From positions 930,001 through 994,000 of the forward strand of contig NZ_OY762267.1 in NCBI RefSeq assembly GCF_963665245.1: a stretch of 64,000 bases of DNA, given 5' to 3'. This DNA comes from an uncultured Paludibaculum sp. (GTDB lineage Bacteria > Acidobacteriota > Terriglobia > Bryobacterales > Bryobacteraceae). This document shows, in pieces, positions 17,856 to 26,493 of the stretch (the stretch's first letter is position 1; each line of letters opens with the position of its first letter). A model generated the notes under the pieces. That model had not been told where the DNA came from and ran no database searches. It saw nothing but the letters and a program-made list of their open reading frames with translations. Made by a program: the position numbers and the translations under genes.

Positions 17856-18641
17856 ATGGCTTATGTGAACCCGTTTTCACTCACCGGAAAAACCGCGCTC
17901 ATCGCCGGAGCCAGCCGTGGCATTGGCCAGTCCATCGCGGAGGCCATTGCCCATGCCGGTGCGCGCACGATCCTCGCCGCCCGCTCGCTGCCGGCTCTCG
18001 CCAACATCGCGCGATCGCTGCGGGCCGAGGGTTTGCAGGCCGAAGCCGTCGAGCTCGACATCTCCGCCCGCGACTCACGTGAGAAGGCACTCGAAGCCCT
18101 CCCAGACATCGATATCCTCGTCAATGTGGCCGGCATCAACCTGCGCAAACGGTTCATCGACTACACCCCGGAAGAGTACGACCGCATTCTCAACACCAAC
18201 CTAAACGGCATCTTCGAACTCACACAGGGAGTGGGCCGGCGCATGATTGAGCGAAACAAAGGAGGAAAGGTCGTCAACATCGGCAGCCTCACCTCCGTCC
18301 TTGGGCTGCCCTATCTCACCGTCTACACCATCACCAAATCCGCCCTGGCCGGCTTCTCCCGAGCCCTCGCCGCCGAATGGGGCCACCACAACATCCAGGT
18401 CAATTGCATCGCCCCCGGCTTCATCCTTACGGACCTGAATCGGGAAATGTGGCAGCGGCCGGAGATGCAGAACTGGCTCGCCGCCGTGCAGCCCAATCAG
18501 CGCATGGGCGCAGTGGAAGACATCGCACCGCTGGCGGTCTTCCTCTCGTGTCCCGGTTCCGACTACGTCACCGGCCAGGTGATCGCCGTGGATGGCGGCT
18601 TCTCCACCTGCTCCGTCTGGCCGTTCCAGCCTGCCCCGTAA
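17856..18641 (+). CDS. Short-chain dehydrogenase, gluconate 5-dehydrogenase-like
   Basis: A 261-residue classical SDR with AGASRGIG (residues 17-24) for cofactor, NVAG, a Ser at 144 and the YxxxK pair Tyr157/Lys161. Pattern and length match the gluconate 5-dehydrogenase/3-oxoacyl reductase group; the opening NPFSLTGKTALI is common in sugar-acid SDRs. I chose the ATG at 17856 because the longer open frame upstream runs backwards through the divergent dehydrogenase gene. Its stop (TAA) overlaps the start of the next gene (TAATG). With the divergent tartrate-type dehydrogenase it may serve sugar-acid catabolism, which is inference. Confidence 0.83.
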   Translation: MAYVNPFSLTGKTALIAGASRGIGQSIAEAIAHAGARTILAARSLPALANIARSLRAEGLQAEAVELDISARDSREKALEALPDIDILVNVAGINLRKRFIDYTPEEYDRILNTNLNGIFELTQGVGRRMIERNKGGKVVNIGSLTSVLGLPYLTVYTITKSALAGFSRALAAEWGHHNIQVNCIAPGFILTDLNREMWQRPEMQNWLAAVQPNQRMGAVEDIAPLAVFLSCPGSDYVTGQVIAVDGGFSTCSVWPFQPAP

Positions 18642-19492
18642 TGCAACGCCGCCGCTTCCTGTCGGGACTCCCGGCTCTGCTCTGGCAGCAGACACCCGAT
18701 GACACGGTATGGCTTTGCCCCATGGACAAAGACGTCCGGGCCGCCAAGCCGGGCGTCTGTCCGCGCTGCGGCGTGAAACTGGTGCCCGGCATCCCGGAAC
18801 CGCTCGAATACCGCATGCTGCTCGACGTGACGCCCCGCGCCTGGAAGCCGGGCCAACGGCTGAGGATGCGCTTCGAGATCCGCGATCCCCGAACAGACCA
18901 GCGCGTGATGAAACTCCAGGTGATCCACGAAAGACTGTTCCACCTCTTCATCGTCAGCGGCGATCTATCCTACTTTGCCCACGAGCATCCGGAACCACAG
19001 GCCGACGGCACGCTCGTCTTCGATACGGCCCTGCCCCACCCCGGTTTCTATCGTGTCGTGGGGGACTTCTACCCCGAGGGCGGCACGCCGCAACTGGCGG
19101 TCACTACCATCCTGAGCGCCGGCAGTGGCCAGATCGATTTCGCCACCCCGCGCCTCGCCCCGCAAACGGGTCCGCAAACCACGGCGAATCTGCGCGTCAG
19201 CCTGCGTTCTGAACCGCCGGTGCCCATCGCAGGCTTGAAGACGATGCTCTTCTTCGACCTGCAACCAGCCGACGGACTTCAGCTCTACCTGGGCGCCTGG
19301 GGTCATATGCTAGCAGCGAGCGCGGACTTGATCGATCTCATCCACACCCATCCCTTCCTCGCCGACGGCGGACCCAATCCGCAGTTCAACATCGTGTTTC
19401 CCCGCCCCGGCCTCTACCGCATCTGGGTTCAATTCCAACGGTTGGGCATCGTCAATACAGCCGTGTTCACCCTGCCGGTGCGCGGTCTTTGA
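18641..19492 (+). CDS. Exported protein with heavy-metal-binding domain
   Basis: A 283-residue protein with an Arg-rich signal (MQRRRFLSGLPALLW) that could be Tat- or Sec-type. Next comes a heavy-metal-binding domain of the kind found in copper exporters (WLCPMDKDVRAAKPGVCPRC, then GVKLVPG), with Cys, Met and a CPRCG pair. The rest is two or three beta-rich domains (VIHERLFHLFIVSGDLSYFAHEHPE, AWGHMLAAS, IHTHPF) with conserved His and Met that may also bind metal. It is translationally coupled to the SDR. A periplasmic metal-binding or copper-handling role is likely; details are unknown. Confidence 0.72.
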   Translation: MQRRRFLSGLPALLWQQTPDDTVWLCPMDKDVRAAKPGVCPRCGVKLVPGIPEPLEYRMLLDVTPRAWKPGQRLRMRFEIRDPRTDQRVMKLQVIHERLFHLFIVSGDLSYFAHEHPEPQADGTLVFDTALPHPGFYRVVGDFYPEGGTPQLAVTTILSAGSGQIDFATPRLAPQTGPQTTANLRVSLRSEPPVPIAGLKTMLFFDLQPADGLQLYLGAWGHMLAASADLIDLIHTHPFLADGGPNPQFNIVFPRPGLYRIWVQFQRLGIVNTAVFTLPVRGL

Positions 19493-19641
19493 GATGGATC
19501 GGCTACCCCCACCGCCAGCAGAAGCGCCCTCTGAGCGACGGCCGCCTGATCGCTACCTGGAAGACCGGAGGGTGTAAGGTGCCACGGCACCGCTCACAGC
19601 GGCGCTTTCGACGGAAGCCCGCGCGTTCATCTCGTTCGCCG

Positions 19642-20196
19642 CTAACTGCAGCCCTCTATCAATGCGATAGCGTCGAGCGTTCCAACTCGAAATGAAGTGA
19701 CCCTCCTGCCGTCAGTTTCGAATACCATCCCGAACTGCGGTTCCGCCCGGGGAGTCGGTGTGTACATCAGGTAGTGACCTTCGTCCACATACGGATGAGG
19801 CGCCACCTGGATCCGGCCGGGATACAGTTTCTTGATCCGATCCTCAGAGTCGCCGGCTCCAGCGCCAGTGGAGGTCTTTGTAAAGGGCTCAAACACGTCG
19901 ATCCGGACCACTCGACCCTGGGAAAACATCAAGCCAATTCCGCTGGGAAGACGCTGGCTCTTGAGGTATGCACATTCGTTGAGCGGCACGTCCGGTTCGT
20001 TTCCCTCCAGTCGCGCCCCGGTATCACTCAGTACACGGCGGACTTCCGTCAGGGTCATTCCCAGGCGGACTGGACCCGCTCCCCGCAGAGAGACAGTCCA
20101 GTCCGCCCCCAATGCGTCAGCGGGCCGCAGCCATGCGACCAATATCAATGAAGCGAAAAGAACTTCGAGCCGACTCATCAAGGCAGACAATACCAC
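19642..20196 (-). CDS. Hypothetical exported protein
   Basis: A 184-residue protein with a hydrophobic N-terminal signal ending in DALGA. The mature part contains LGMTLTEVRRVLSDTG, a pattern seen in many small exported proteins in which a phrase of the type GMtxxEVxxxLG occurs, and two Cys that could pair. I do not recognise a defined family. An in-frame Met at codon 7 may be the true start. It stands alone between the metal-binding protein gene and a 260-bp gap. Confidence 0.6.
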   Translation of the reverse strand: MVLSALMSRLEVLFASLILVAWLRPADALGADWTVSLRGAGPVRLGMTLTEVRRVLSDTGARLEGNEPDVPLNECAYLKSQRLPSGIGLMFSQGRVVRIDVFEPFTKTSTGAGAGDSEDRIKKLYPGRIQVAPHPYVDEGHYLMYTPTPRAEPQFGMVFETDGRRVTSFRVGTLDAIALIEGCS

Positions 20197-20380
20197 GCAT
20201 CGGAGGCTGACAGAAAGGGCCCGGCATTGTCACCCAAGGTGGCGCACTGTCGGTAGTAAAAAGTGAGAGAAAAACGTGCTCAAGCCTCAGGGTGAAGGCG
20301 CGTCCTGGCTGCTTCTCGCGGCCGGGTACAAACCGGTGGCCTTCTCGCCCCCTGCTAGCCGAACGACACTTCTCAAGGAC

Positions 20381-20428
20381 GGTAGGGGGGATTGTCGAGA
20401 GGCGCTCAAGTTGCGTGAATCCCCTACC
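20381..20428 (-). terminator. Possible stem-loop after the tldD operon
   Basis: GGTAGGGG...ATT (20381-20393) can pair with AATCCCCTACC (20418-20428) across a 24-base loop. It lies 33 bases downstream of the DUF167 stop on the minus strand, where a terminator would be expected. There is no T-run, so the assignment is weak. The rest of 20197-20460 shows nothing else. Confidence 0.3.
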
Positions 20429-20460
20429 TTGCCGGAGGCCAGCAAGACAAACTTCGGCAG

Positions 20461-20730
20461 CTACACCGTAATGCGGACTTGCTTGTGAGGATTGGTCGCG
20501 CCCGCAACGATCTCCACCTGCTGGCGGCGCACGCCAAACTCCCCAGCCAGAAATCGGATGAGCTCTTCGTTCGCCTTGCCCTTCTCGGGCACCGCGGCCA
20601 GTTTGACCTTGAGGGATCCATCACCCAACTCGCCGGCCCATTGCGTCTTGGGGCTCTTCGGAATCACGCGCACCTGTAGTGCCAGCCGCCCGGCCGACTT
20701 CAGCGTCTCTTTGAGTGCGTCCAGGTCCAC
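20461..20730 (-). CDS. DUF167 (YggU-like) protein
   Basis: An 89-residue protein of the DUF167/YggU family, small cytoplasmic proteins of unknown role. The family core is clear: LALQVRVIPKSPKT, LKVKLAAVPEKGKANEELIRFLAGEFGV and VEIVAGATNPHKQVRI. The GTG start shares one base with the stop of the upstream receiver-fusion gene (TAGTG). It is the last gene of the operon that begins with tldD. Confidence 0.85.
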   Translation of the reverse strand: MDLDALKETLKSAGRLALQVRVIPKSPKTQWAGELGDGSLKVKLAAVPEKGKANEELIRFLAGEFGVRRQQVEIVAGATNPHKQVRITV

Positions 20731-22343
20731 TACTTCAGGGCGAGCGTGTACACCTCGCCCGCCTCCATCTTCCAACCGCCGGCGGGGAAGCCGGGAATCC
20801 CGATGAGCGGGCCTGGTTTGTAGTCCGGACCAAGAAAGAACACGCGGCCAATCCCTTCCACCGCGCAATGGCCATTCTTGGCAATGGGTTGACGCACCAG
20901 GTCGCGCTGCGACAGGCATTCGGCGCCAAAGCCAGTCAGATCGGCCGCAGTGGTGCCAGGCGGCAGCTCCACTCGGGTTCGAACCCAGCCGCTGCGCTCG
21001 ATGAAGTCCTTGCCCAAACCCAGCGCCGATCCACGCCATTTGCCTTCGCCCTTCCGCTGCAGCAGCACCTGGACCCCGGCCAAATGAACGCTCACTTTCA
21101 GCTCGATCACGAGGTAGTTGCGCGGATCGCTGATGTTCTCGCCATTAAAGGTCCCGAAGGGCCGCAGCTTCCCTTCCCGTTGCAGCTCTTTCGAGGCGAC
21201 CTCGTAAGTGAAGGGAGCAGAGTCCATCACCTTCTCCCGCGAGCCGTCGCTAAGGTCGGCCAACACCGGGGCCAGTTGGTAGCGGATGGGCGCGGCATCG
21301 GCCGCCGCCGGGGCGACCATGTTGTTATCCGTCACCGGCTGCAGGATGGGGTGCGCCCCCACCCAGACACCCTCGTACGGCACGTCTTCATGCCCTTTTG
21401 TCTGAATGAGCGTCTTCAACGGCTTGGCGTCCGGCCAGACACGGTAAATGTACTCGATGTCCGTCGTCCGGCCCCAGCGTGCCATCAGGTCGCGCGTCGA
21501 GGTGCCGCCGTCTTCATTACTAAAGATGACTGTGTATTCCAGATAACGGCCGTCGGCATCCTGCCCACGCGTACAGTAGGCCAGCAGGGGCACGTCGGTG
21601 AACTTGCCCAAGGTGTTCGCACGGGCCGGCACGATGGGGGCATCGGCCAGGTAATCGTCGTTCGAGGTTTCGAAGCGGGCGCCGGCGATCGTCAGCCCGG
21701 CGCCGGCCGCCGAGGCGTCCGCTTGCCGAACAATCTTCAACGAATGAGCGCCGGCGTCCAACTGGCCGAGAAAGATCCGGTAGGCGCGCTCCGGCCCGGT
21801 CACCATCAGGTGCTGCGCAGTCTGTGCGTCCACGGTGATGGCCGCCAGCGAACCCTCTTTACCGGCCACGGCCCAATCGGAACCGGGCGCGGCTAAGCGC
21901 AGTTCCGCCACCACTTCCCCGCCCTGTGCGAGCTGAAACGGAAACGTACGGTTTTGCCCCAGCGCCACTGCGGCGCAAATGAGAAGCGCAATGAGCAGGC
22001 GATTGATGGTACGCAGCAGACAGTCGGTAGCCACTGGTTTCTTCAGCAGCGCACTCACCCGTCCGGCCATGGGGCTCTTCTCCAGGTCTTCCGTCCAGCC
22101 CGACAGGACCACCAGCGGCAGGGCGGCATCACGCGCCCGGATGTCCTCGATCAGTTGCAGGCCATCGCTGGGCTGCGGCAACCGTAAGTCCATCAGAACA
22201 CAGTCGGAATCGTGAGCGTCGACATGCGCCAGGGCGTCCGACGAACTGGCGGCCGATTGCACCGTGTGGCCGCTCCGCTCCAATATCATGCATCGGATCT
22301 CGCGCTGATCCGCGTCATCTTCCACAACAAGGATTCTTGGCAT
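20730..22343 (-). CDS. Receiver domain joined to a membrane anchor and exported domain
   Basis: A 537-codon frame with an unusual plan. Residues 1-110 are a complete receiver domain: Asp9-Asp10, phosphoacceptor Asp52 (VLMDLRLPQPSDG), Ser81 and the Lys-Pro pair at 102-103. The last receiver helix runs without a break into RLLIALLICAAVALGQN (about 114-130), which looks like a signal peptide or anchor. About 400 residues follow that resemble an exported protein I do not recognise (RWGRTTDIEYIYRVW, LGLGKDFIERSGWVRTRVELP). Topology is consistent: receiver inside, the rest outside. An internal GTG at 22034 could alternatively start the exported part as its own gene. It sits inside the tldD operon and overlaps the DUF167 start by one base. 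Confidence 0.7.
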   Translation of the reverse strand: MPRILVVEDDADQREIRCMILERSGHTVQSAASSSDALAHVDAHDSDCVLMDLRLPQPSDGLQLIEDIRARDAALPLVVLSGWTEDLEKSPMAGRVSALLKKPVATDCLLRTINRLLIALLICAAVALGQNRTFPFQLAQGGEVVAELRLAAPGSDWAVAGKEGSLAAITVDAQTAQHLMVTGPERAYRIFLGQLDAGAHSLKIVRQADASAAGAGLTIAGARFETSNDDYLADAPIVPARANTLGKFTDVPLLAYCTRGQDADGRYLEYTVIFSNEDGGTSTRDLMARWGRTTDIEYIYRVWPDAKPLKTLIQTKGHEDVPYEGVWVGAHPILQPVTDNNMVAPAAADAAPIRYQLAPVLADLSDGSREKVMDSAPFTYEVASKELQREGKLRPFGTFNGENISDPRNYLVIELKVSVHLAGVQVLLQRKGEGKWRGSALGLGKDFIERSGWVRTRVELPPGTTAADLTGFGAECLSQRDLVRQPIAKNGHCAVEGIGRVFFLGPDYKPGPLIGIPGFPAGGWKMEAGEVYTLALK

Positions 22344-22358
22344 TCGTAGGGAATGAGG

Positions 22359-22841
22359 CTACTCGGCGAACTCTATGCGGGCGATGACTAACTGCGGCAA
22401 CGCCTGATTCCAGGAACTGGGAATACTGTCAAACGGAAGCCGGAAACTCCGGGTCTCCCCGGGTTTCAACCCGTTGCCGGACACTTTGACGATCGCCACG
22501 CGCTCGCGCAGCACCAGTTGCCCGTAAGGGTCGTAGAACACGCAGTTGATGTCCACCTGGCCGAGCGTGCGCGGACCATTGTTGGTGATCTTGCCCACGA
22601 TCTCGACAAGGGTCGTCTTCATGTAGCTCTCGCTCGCCTTCATTTCGACTTCAGAGAGAGCCAGATTCCGAACATAACCCTTGGCTTCGGCCGTCAACGC
22701 AGTGGGCTGCAGCGACTGGCTCGGCGCCCTGAGGAAGAGAGCGTAAAACCCTACCGCGGCGATCAGAACCACCACGGCCAGAATGACCAGCGGGGCCGAA
22801 TTGAACGCCAGCTTTTGACTGTTTCGTGTACTAGTGACCAC
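22359..22841 (-). CDS. Membrane-anchored protein, FxLYD/DUF2393-like
   Basis: A 160-residue protein with one N-terminal membrane helix (APLVILAVVVLIAAVGFYALFL, about residues 16-37) and an exported domain with the pattern VEIVGKITNNGPRTLGQVDINCVFYDPYGQ and GNGLKPGETRSFRLPFD. This matches the beta-sandwich proteins of the FxLYD/DUF2393 kind. GTG start; the first 11 bases overlap the end of the tldE gene. Function unknown. Confidence 0.7.
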   Translation of the reverse strand: MVTSTRNSQKLAFNSAPLVILAVVVLIAAVGFYALFLRAPSQSLQPTALTAEAKGYVRNLALSEVEMKASESYMKTTLVEIVGKITNNGPRTLGQVDINCVFYDPYGQLVLRERVAIVKVSGNGLKPGETRSFRLPFDSIPSSWNQALPQLVIARIEFAE

Positions 22842-24186
22842 TGACCGTCATCTCCCCTACCAGCAACGTGGGGCAGGCGACTGAACCGCGGAACTCCAGA
22901 TCGTCGCCCACTGCTTCAATCTGCTCGAACATACGACAAAGATTCCCCGAAATCGTGATCTCGTGCACCGGCCAGGTCAGCTCGCCGTTCTCGATCCACA
23001 CACCGGCTGCACCTCGGGAATAGTCTCCGTTGACTATATTGACACCGGAACCCAGAAGTTCGGTCACGTACAAACCATTTTTCACACTACGAATTATTGC
23101 TTCCGGCGAATTTTCACCCGGTTCCAGGAACATGTTCCCATGCCCCACTGAGGCGTTGCCCGTAATTCCGCGGGACGCGTTCCCCGTCGTGCGCATTCCA
23201 AGCTTTCTGGCGGTGTACGTATTGAGCAGATAGTTGGTCAAGACACCTTGCCCGACAACTGTCGTCCGGCGCGAGGCCACGCCCTCGTCATCAAACGGAC
23301 TGGTGCCGAAAAGGCCGGGCATCGTGCCATCGTCAATAATCGTCACCAGTGGATTGGCCACCCGCTCCCCGACCTTGCCGGCCAGATACGATGCCTTGCG
23401 ATACACCGAATCTCCGGAGACCGCCGAAAAAATGTGACCCACCAGCGATCGCGCGACCCTCGGCTCGAAGACCACCGGCACCTTCTGCGTCGACGCCTTG
23501 CGTGCTCCCAACCGGCGCAACACTCGCTCGGCCGCCTTGCGGCCAATGTAGTCAGCGGCTTCCAGCCGATCGAAGCTGCGCGCGCTGGATGACCAATAGT
23601 CGCGTTCCCGACGCCCTTCGACACTGGCCACCGGCACCACACTCATAGAGCATGAAGAGGTCCGGTAACTGCCGAGGAAACCCAGGGAATTCGCAAAGGC
23701 ACGCCAACCGGTATACGATCCGAAGCTGCCACCCTCGCTGTTGTCGATACGTGGGTCGACCGCCATCGCCGCCTGCTCCCCGGCGCGAGCCTGCTCAATC
23801 TTGAAGGCCGTTTCAAGCGCTCCGATCGAATCGGAGTACAGGCCCAGATCTCTATCGAGTTTGCCCAGATCGGACGGTTCCGGCAGACCGGCATGGGGAT
23901 CCGCCATCGAGATCGCTGCCAGCGAAGTGGCTGATTCGACAATTCGCTGCAGCCCTTCCTCGGAGAGGTCGGAGGAGTAGGCGCTGCCCACCTTCTGGCC
24001 CAGCAACACGCGCAGACCGGCTGCCCGCGATCCGGCTTCCTTCAGAGTTTCCACTTCTCCCAGCCGCACCTGGGCCTCAAACTCTTCTCCTTCGGAAACC
24101 GTCGCCTCGGCCGCCGTCACCCCGCGCGCCATCGCCATGGCGACCAGCCGCGCGGCAATCTCTTCCTGCCCGTTGGCCGGCGTCAT
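22831..24186 (-). CDS. tldE: TldE/PmbA-like subunit of the TldD/TldE protease
   Basis: A 451-residue protein of the TldE (PmbA) family, the non-catalytic partner of TldD in a protease that processes modified peptides such as microcin B17 and helps degrade the CcdA antitoxin. Family blocks are visible: DNSEGGSFGSYTG, the long PFDDEGVASRRTTVVGQGVLTNYLLNTYTARKLG stretch and NASRGI. It lacks the HExxxH metal motif, as TldE should. The ATG at 24186 overlaps the tldD stop by four bases (ATGA). A longer in-frame start exists but overlaps tldD and reads as shadow. Confidence 0.88.
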   Translation of the reverse strand: MTPANGQEEIAARLVAMAMARGVTAAEATVSEGEEFEAQVRLGEVETLKEAGSRAAGLRVLLGQKVGSAYSSDLSEEGLQRIVESATSLAAISMADPHAGLPEPSDLGKLDRDLGLYSDSIGALETAFKIEQARAGEQAAMAVDPRIDNSEGGSFGSYTGWRAFANSLGFLGSYRTSSCSMSVVPVASVEGRRERDYWSSSARSFDRLEAADYIGRKAAERVLRRLGARKASTQKVPVVFEPRVARSLVGHIFSAVSGDSVYRKASYLAGKVGERVANPLVTIIDDGTMPGLFGTSPFDDEGVASRRTTVVGQGVLTNYLLNTYTARKLGMRTTGNASRGITGNASVGHGNMFLEPGENSPEAIIRSVKNGLYVTELLGSGVNIVNGDYSRGAAGVWIENGELTWPVHEITISGNLCRMFEQIEAVGDDLEFRGSVACPTLLVGEMTVSGH

Positions 24187-25613
24187 GCGTTTCCTCCCAC
24201 GGTCATCTTGTCGATCTTCACCGTGGGAATGCCCACGCCCACCGGAACGCTCTGCCCTTCCTTGCCGCAGATGCCCACGCCTTCGTCCAGCTTCAGATCG
24301 TTGCCGACCATGCTCACCCACTTGAGAGCTTCGGGCCCGTTGCCGATCAATGTCGCCCCGCGCACAGGGCGTGTCAGGCGCCCGTCCTCAATCAGGTAGC
24401 TTTCGGTCGCGGAGAAGACAAAGTTGCCGCTGGTGATGTCCACCTGGCCGCCGCCGAAGGTGGCGCAATAGATACCCTTCTGTACGGATCGAACAATTTC
24501 GCCGGGATCGCTTTCCCCAGCCAACATGTACGTGTTCGTCATGCGGGGCATCGGAATGTGCTGGTAGCTTTCGCGGCGGCCGTTGCCGGTGGGGCCGGAG
24601 CCCAGCAAACGGCTGGAGAGCCGGTCGTGCAGATAGCCTCGCAGAATGCCATTCTCAATCAACACGTTGCGGCGTGTCGGCGTGCCTTCGTCGTCCACAT
24701 TCAACGAGCCCCGGCGGCTGGCCATCGAGCCGTCGTCCACCACGGTGCAAAGCGGGCTGGCCACCTGTTGCCCGATACGGTCGCTGAAGGCCGAGACCTT
24801 CTTGCGATTGAAGTCGGCCTCCAGACCGTGACCGACAGCTTCGTGCAGCAGGATGCCGGGCCAACCGGGGCCCAGGACGACAGTCGTCTCGCCGGCCGGC
24901 GCCTCGACGGCATCCAGGGAAACCAGCGCCTGGCGTACAGCTTCCTTGGCGAACTTCTCGGGCAGATCCTGAGATGTGAAGTGATCGAGGCCGACGCGCC
25001 CGCCGCCACCCTGATAGCCGTTCTCGACGCGCCCATCCTCGCCTTTGGCGAGTACGGACACGTTCAGCCGCGCCATCGGCTGGCGGTCCCACACCAGCGA
25101 GCCGTCGCTGCTGGCGATGAGGATGTGTTTGATATTGTCGGCAAAGCTGGCCTGGACCTGGAAGACCTTGGCATCGGCGGAGCGCGCCACCTCGTCGGCC
25201 CGAAGAATCAACGCAACCCGTTCAGCCAGCGAGGTTTCGGCCGCCGGAACGGGCACGGAGTACAGGTCCAGTTTCTCGCCTTCGTCGAGCCCGGACCGGA
25301 TGACGGACGCAGGCCCGGCTGCGATGCAGGCGGCGGTGCGGGCGGCTTTGAGAATGCGCTCCGGTTGGAGGTCGCCCGAATAGGCATAACCCGTTCGTTC
25401 TCCTGAGAGTACGCGCACGCCGACACCCAGCGTGACGCCCTGGGTCGCCGATTTGATGATCGACTCATCCAGGCTGAGCGAGGTGGATTCGATGTATTCG
25501 AAGTAGAGGTCCGCGAAATCGCCGCCACGCGAAAGCGCCTCGGCCAGCCACCGCTCCAGATCGCGCGGGGTCAGACTAAACCGCCGGGCGAAGAACGAGT
25601 CAGAAAAGCCCAT
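24183..25613 (-). CDS. tldD: TldD metalloprotease subunit
   Basis: A 476-residue metalloprotease. The zinc motif is present as GILLHEAVGHGLEADFNRK (HEAVGH at residues 257-262), followed by SPLCTVVDDGS, the DDEGTPTRRNVLIENGILRGYLHDR segment and MTNTYMLAGESDPGEI. TldD forms a heterodimer with TldE and cleaves unfolded peptides. It is the first gene of a five-gene operon with tightly coupled starts. I placed the start at MGFSDSFF (25613) because the upstream 47 codons do not look like protein. No peptide antibiotic or modification gene is visible nearby. Confidence 0.92.
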   Translation of the reverse strand: MGFSDSFFARRFSLTPRDLERWLAEALSRGGDFADLYFEYIESTSLSLDESIIKSATQGVTLGVGVRVLSGERTGYAYSGDLQPERILKAARTAACIAAGPASVIRSGLDEGEKLDLYSVPVPAAETSLAERVALILRADEVARSADAKVFQVQASFADNIKHILIASSDGSLVWDRQPMARLNVSVLAKGEDGRVENGYQGGGGRVGLDHFTSQDLPEKFAKEAVRQALVSLDAVEAPAGETTVVLGPGWPGILLHEAVGHGLEADFNRKKVSAFSDRIGQQVASPLCTVVDDGSMASRRGSLNVDDEGTPTRRNVLIENGILRGYLHDRLSSRLLGSGPTGNGRRESYQHIPMPRMTNTYMLAGESDPGEIVRSVQKGIYCATFGGGQVDITSGNFVFSATESYLIEDGRLTRPVRGATLIGNGPEALKWVSMVGNDLKLDEGVGICGKEGQSVPVGVGIPTVKIDKMTVGGNA

Positions 25614-25784
25614 CTTTTCAGGGTAGCAAGGCACACCTGGAAAGTGGCTCTGTGTACGGATTGCAGCGGTGGTGTGACTTATGTTTCCGAACTCGGACGG
25701 CCGCTCAACCGCAAACGGCGACTGCTTTCGCCGTGTCATCGCCCCAATGGTCAACGATGCCGCTCCTCGCCCGGCCCACTGCGC

Positions 25785-26375
25785 CTACGCCTTCCGTGCG
25801 GAGTAGTAGTAGTTTTCACCTTCGTCCACAAAGGTCCCGACCAGTGATAGGCCTTCTTCCGTCAGGGTGGTCTCGTATGCCTCGTAGCCAAGGGAGACGG
25901 ATGTGCGTCCGGTCATGGTATCCGACCAGGAGCAGATCTGAGACGGCGCGGTGAACAGCAGCCGTCCGCCGCCGGTCAACGCCGCGGCCACACGCCGGAT
26001 CAATGTGCGCTGAACCTCCGCGGAGAGCAAAAAGAAAAGCCCCCAGGCAACAATCCCGTCAAACGTCCGGCCGAAGAACGTAGAGTCCTCGACGGCGGCA
26101 CACTCCGCGGGGGCGCCTGGAAATCGTGCGCGGAAGGCGGTAATCATACTGGGGGCCGCGTCCACTCCGTACAGATGGAACCCACGCTCGATCAGGACCT
26201 GTGAAACCGGCACACCGGTCCCGCATCCAAGGTCGAGAACGGCGGCTCCAGGAGCCAGCAACCCGGACCACTCTGCCACCACCGAAGCACCGATTCCAGA
26301 GCGATTCCGCCCGCGTCCGGACAGGTAAAGAGACGCGACTTCTTCATAGCCATTCGACTTATCGGGATTCGCCAC
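25785..26375 (-). CDS. Class I SAM-dependent methyltransferase
   Basis: A 196-residue methyltransferase with motif I VLDLGCGTGVPVS (about residues 46-58), an acidic residue in YGVDAAPSM ending strand 2, and a FDGIVAWGLFFLL motif IV region. The fold and length fit the small Methyltransf_25/11 type. Its substrate cannot be read from sequence. It is separated from tldD by about 170 bases, so it may have its own promoter. Confidence 0.82.
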   Translation of the reverse strand: MANPDKSNGYEEVASLYLSGRGRNRSGIGASVVAEWSGLLAPGAAVLDLGCGTGVPVSQVLIERGFHLYGVDAAPSMITAFRARFPGAPAECAAVEDSTFFGRTFDGIVAWGLFFLLSAEVQRTLIRRVAAALTGGGRLLFTAPSQICSWSDTMTGRTSVSLGYEAYETTLTEEGLSLVGTFVDEGENYYYSARKA

Positions 26376-26493
26376 CAGGGGAGTTTAACATCATGGTCGT
26401 GGAAGGAAACAGGCCGCCATCGTAATCAACGCCCGGATCCGGAACAGCCATACCCACGCGAAACTAATATTCACCCAATTACGTCCGAATACC

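Noticed and set aside
20276..20488. 70-codon plus-strand frame after the exported protein gene
   Set aside because: It runs into the DUF167 gene on the other strand and has neither ribosome site nor protein-like composition.
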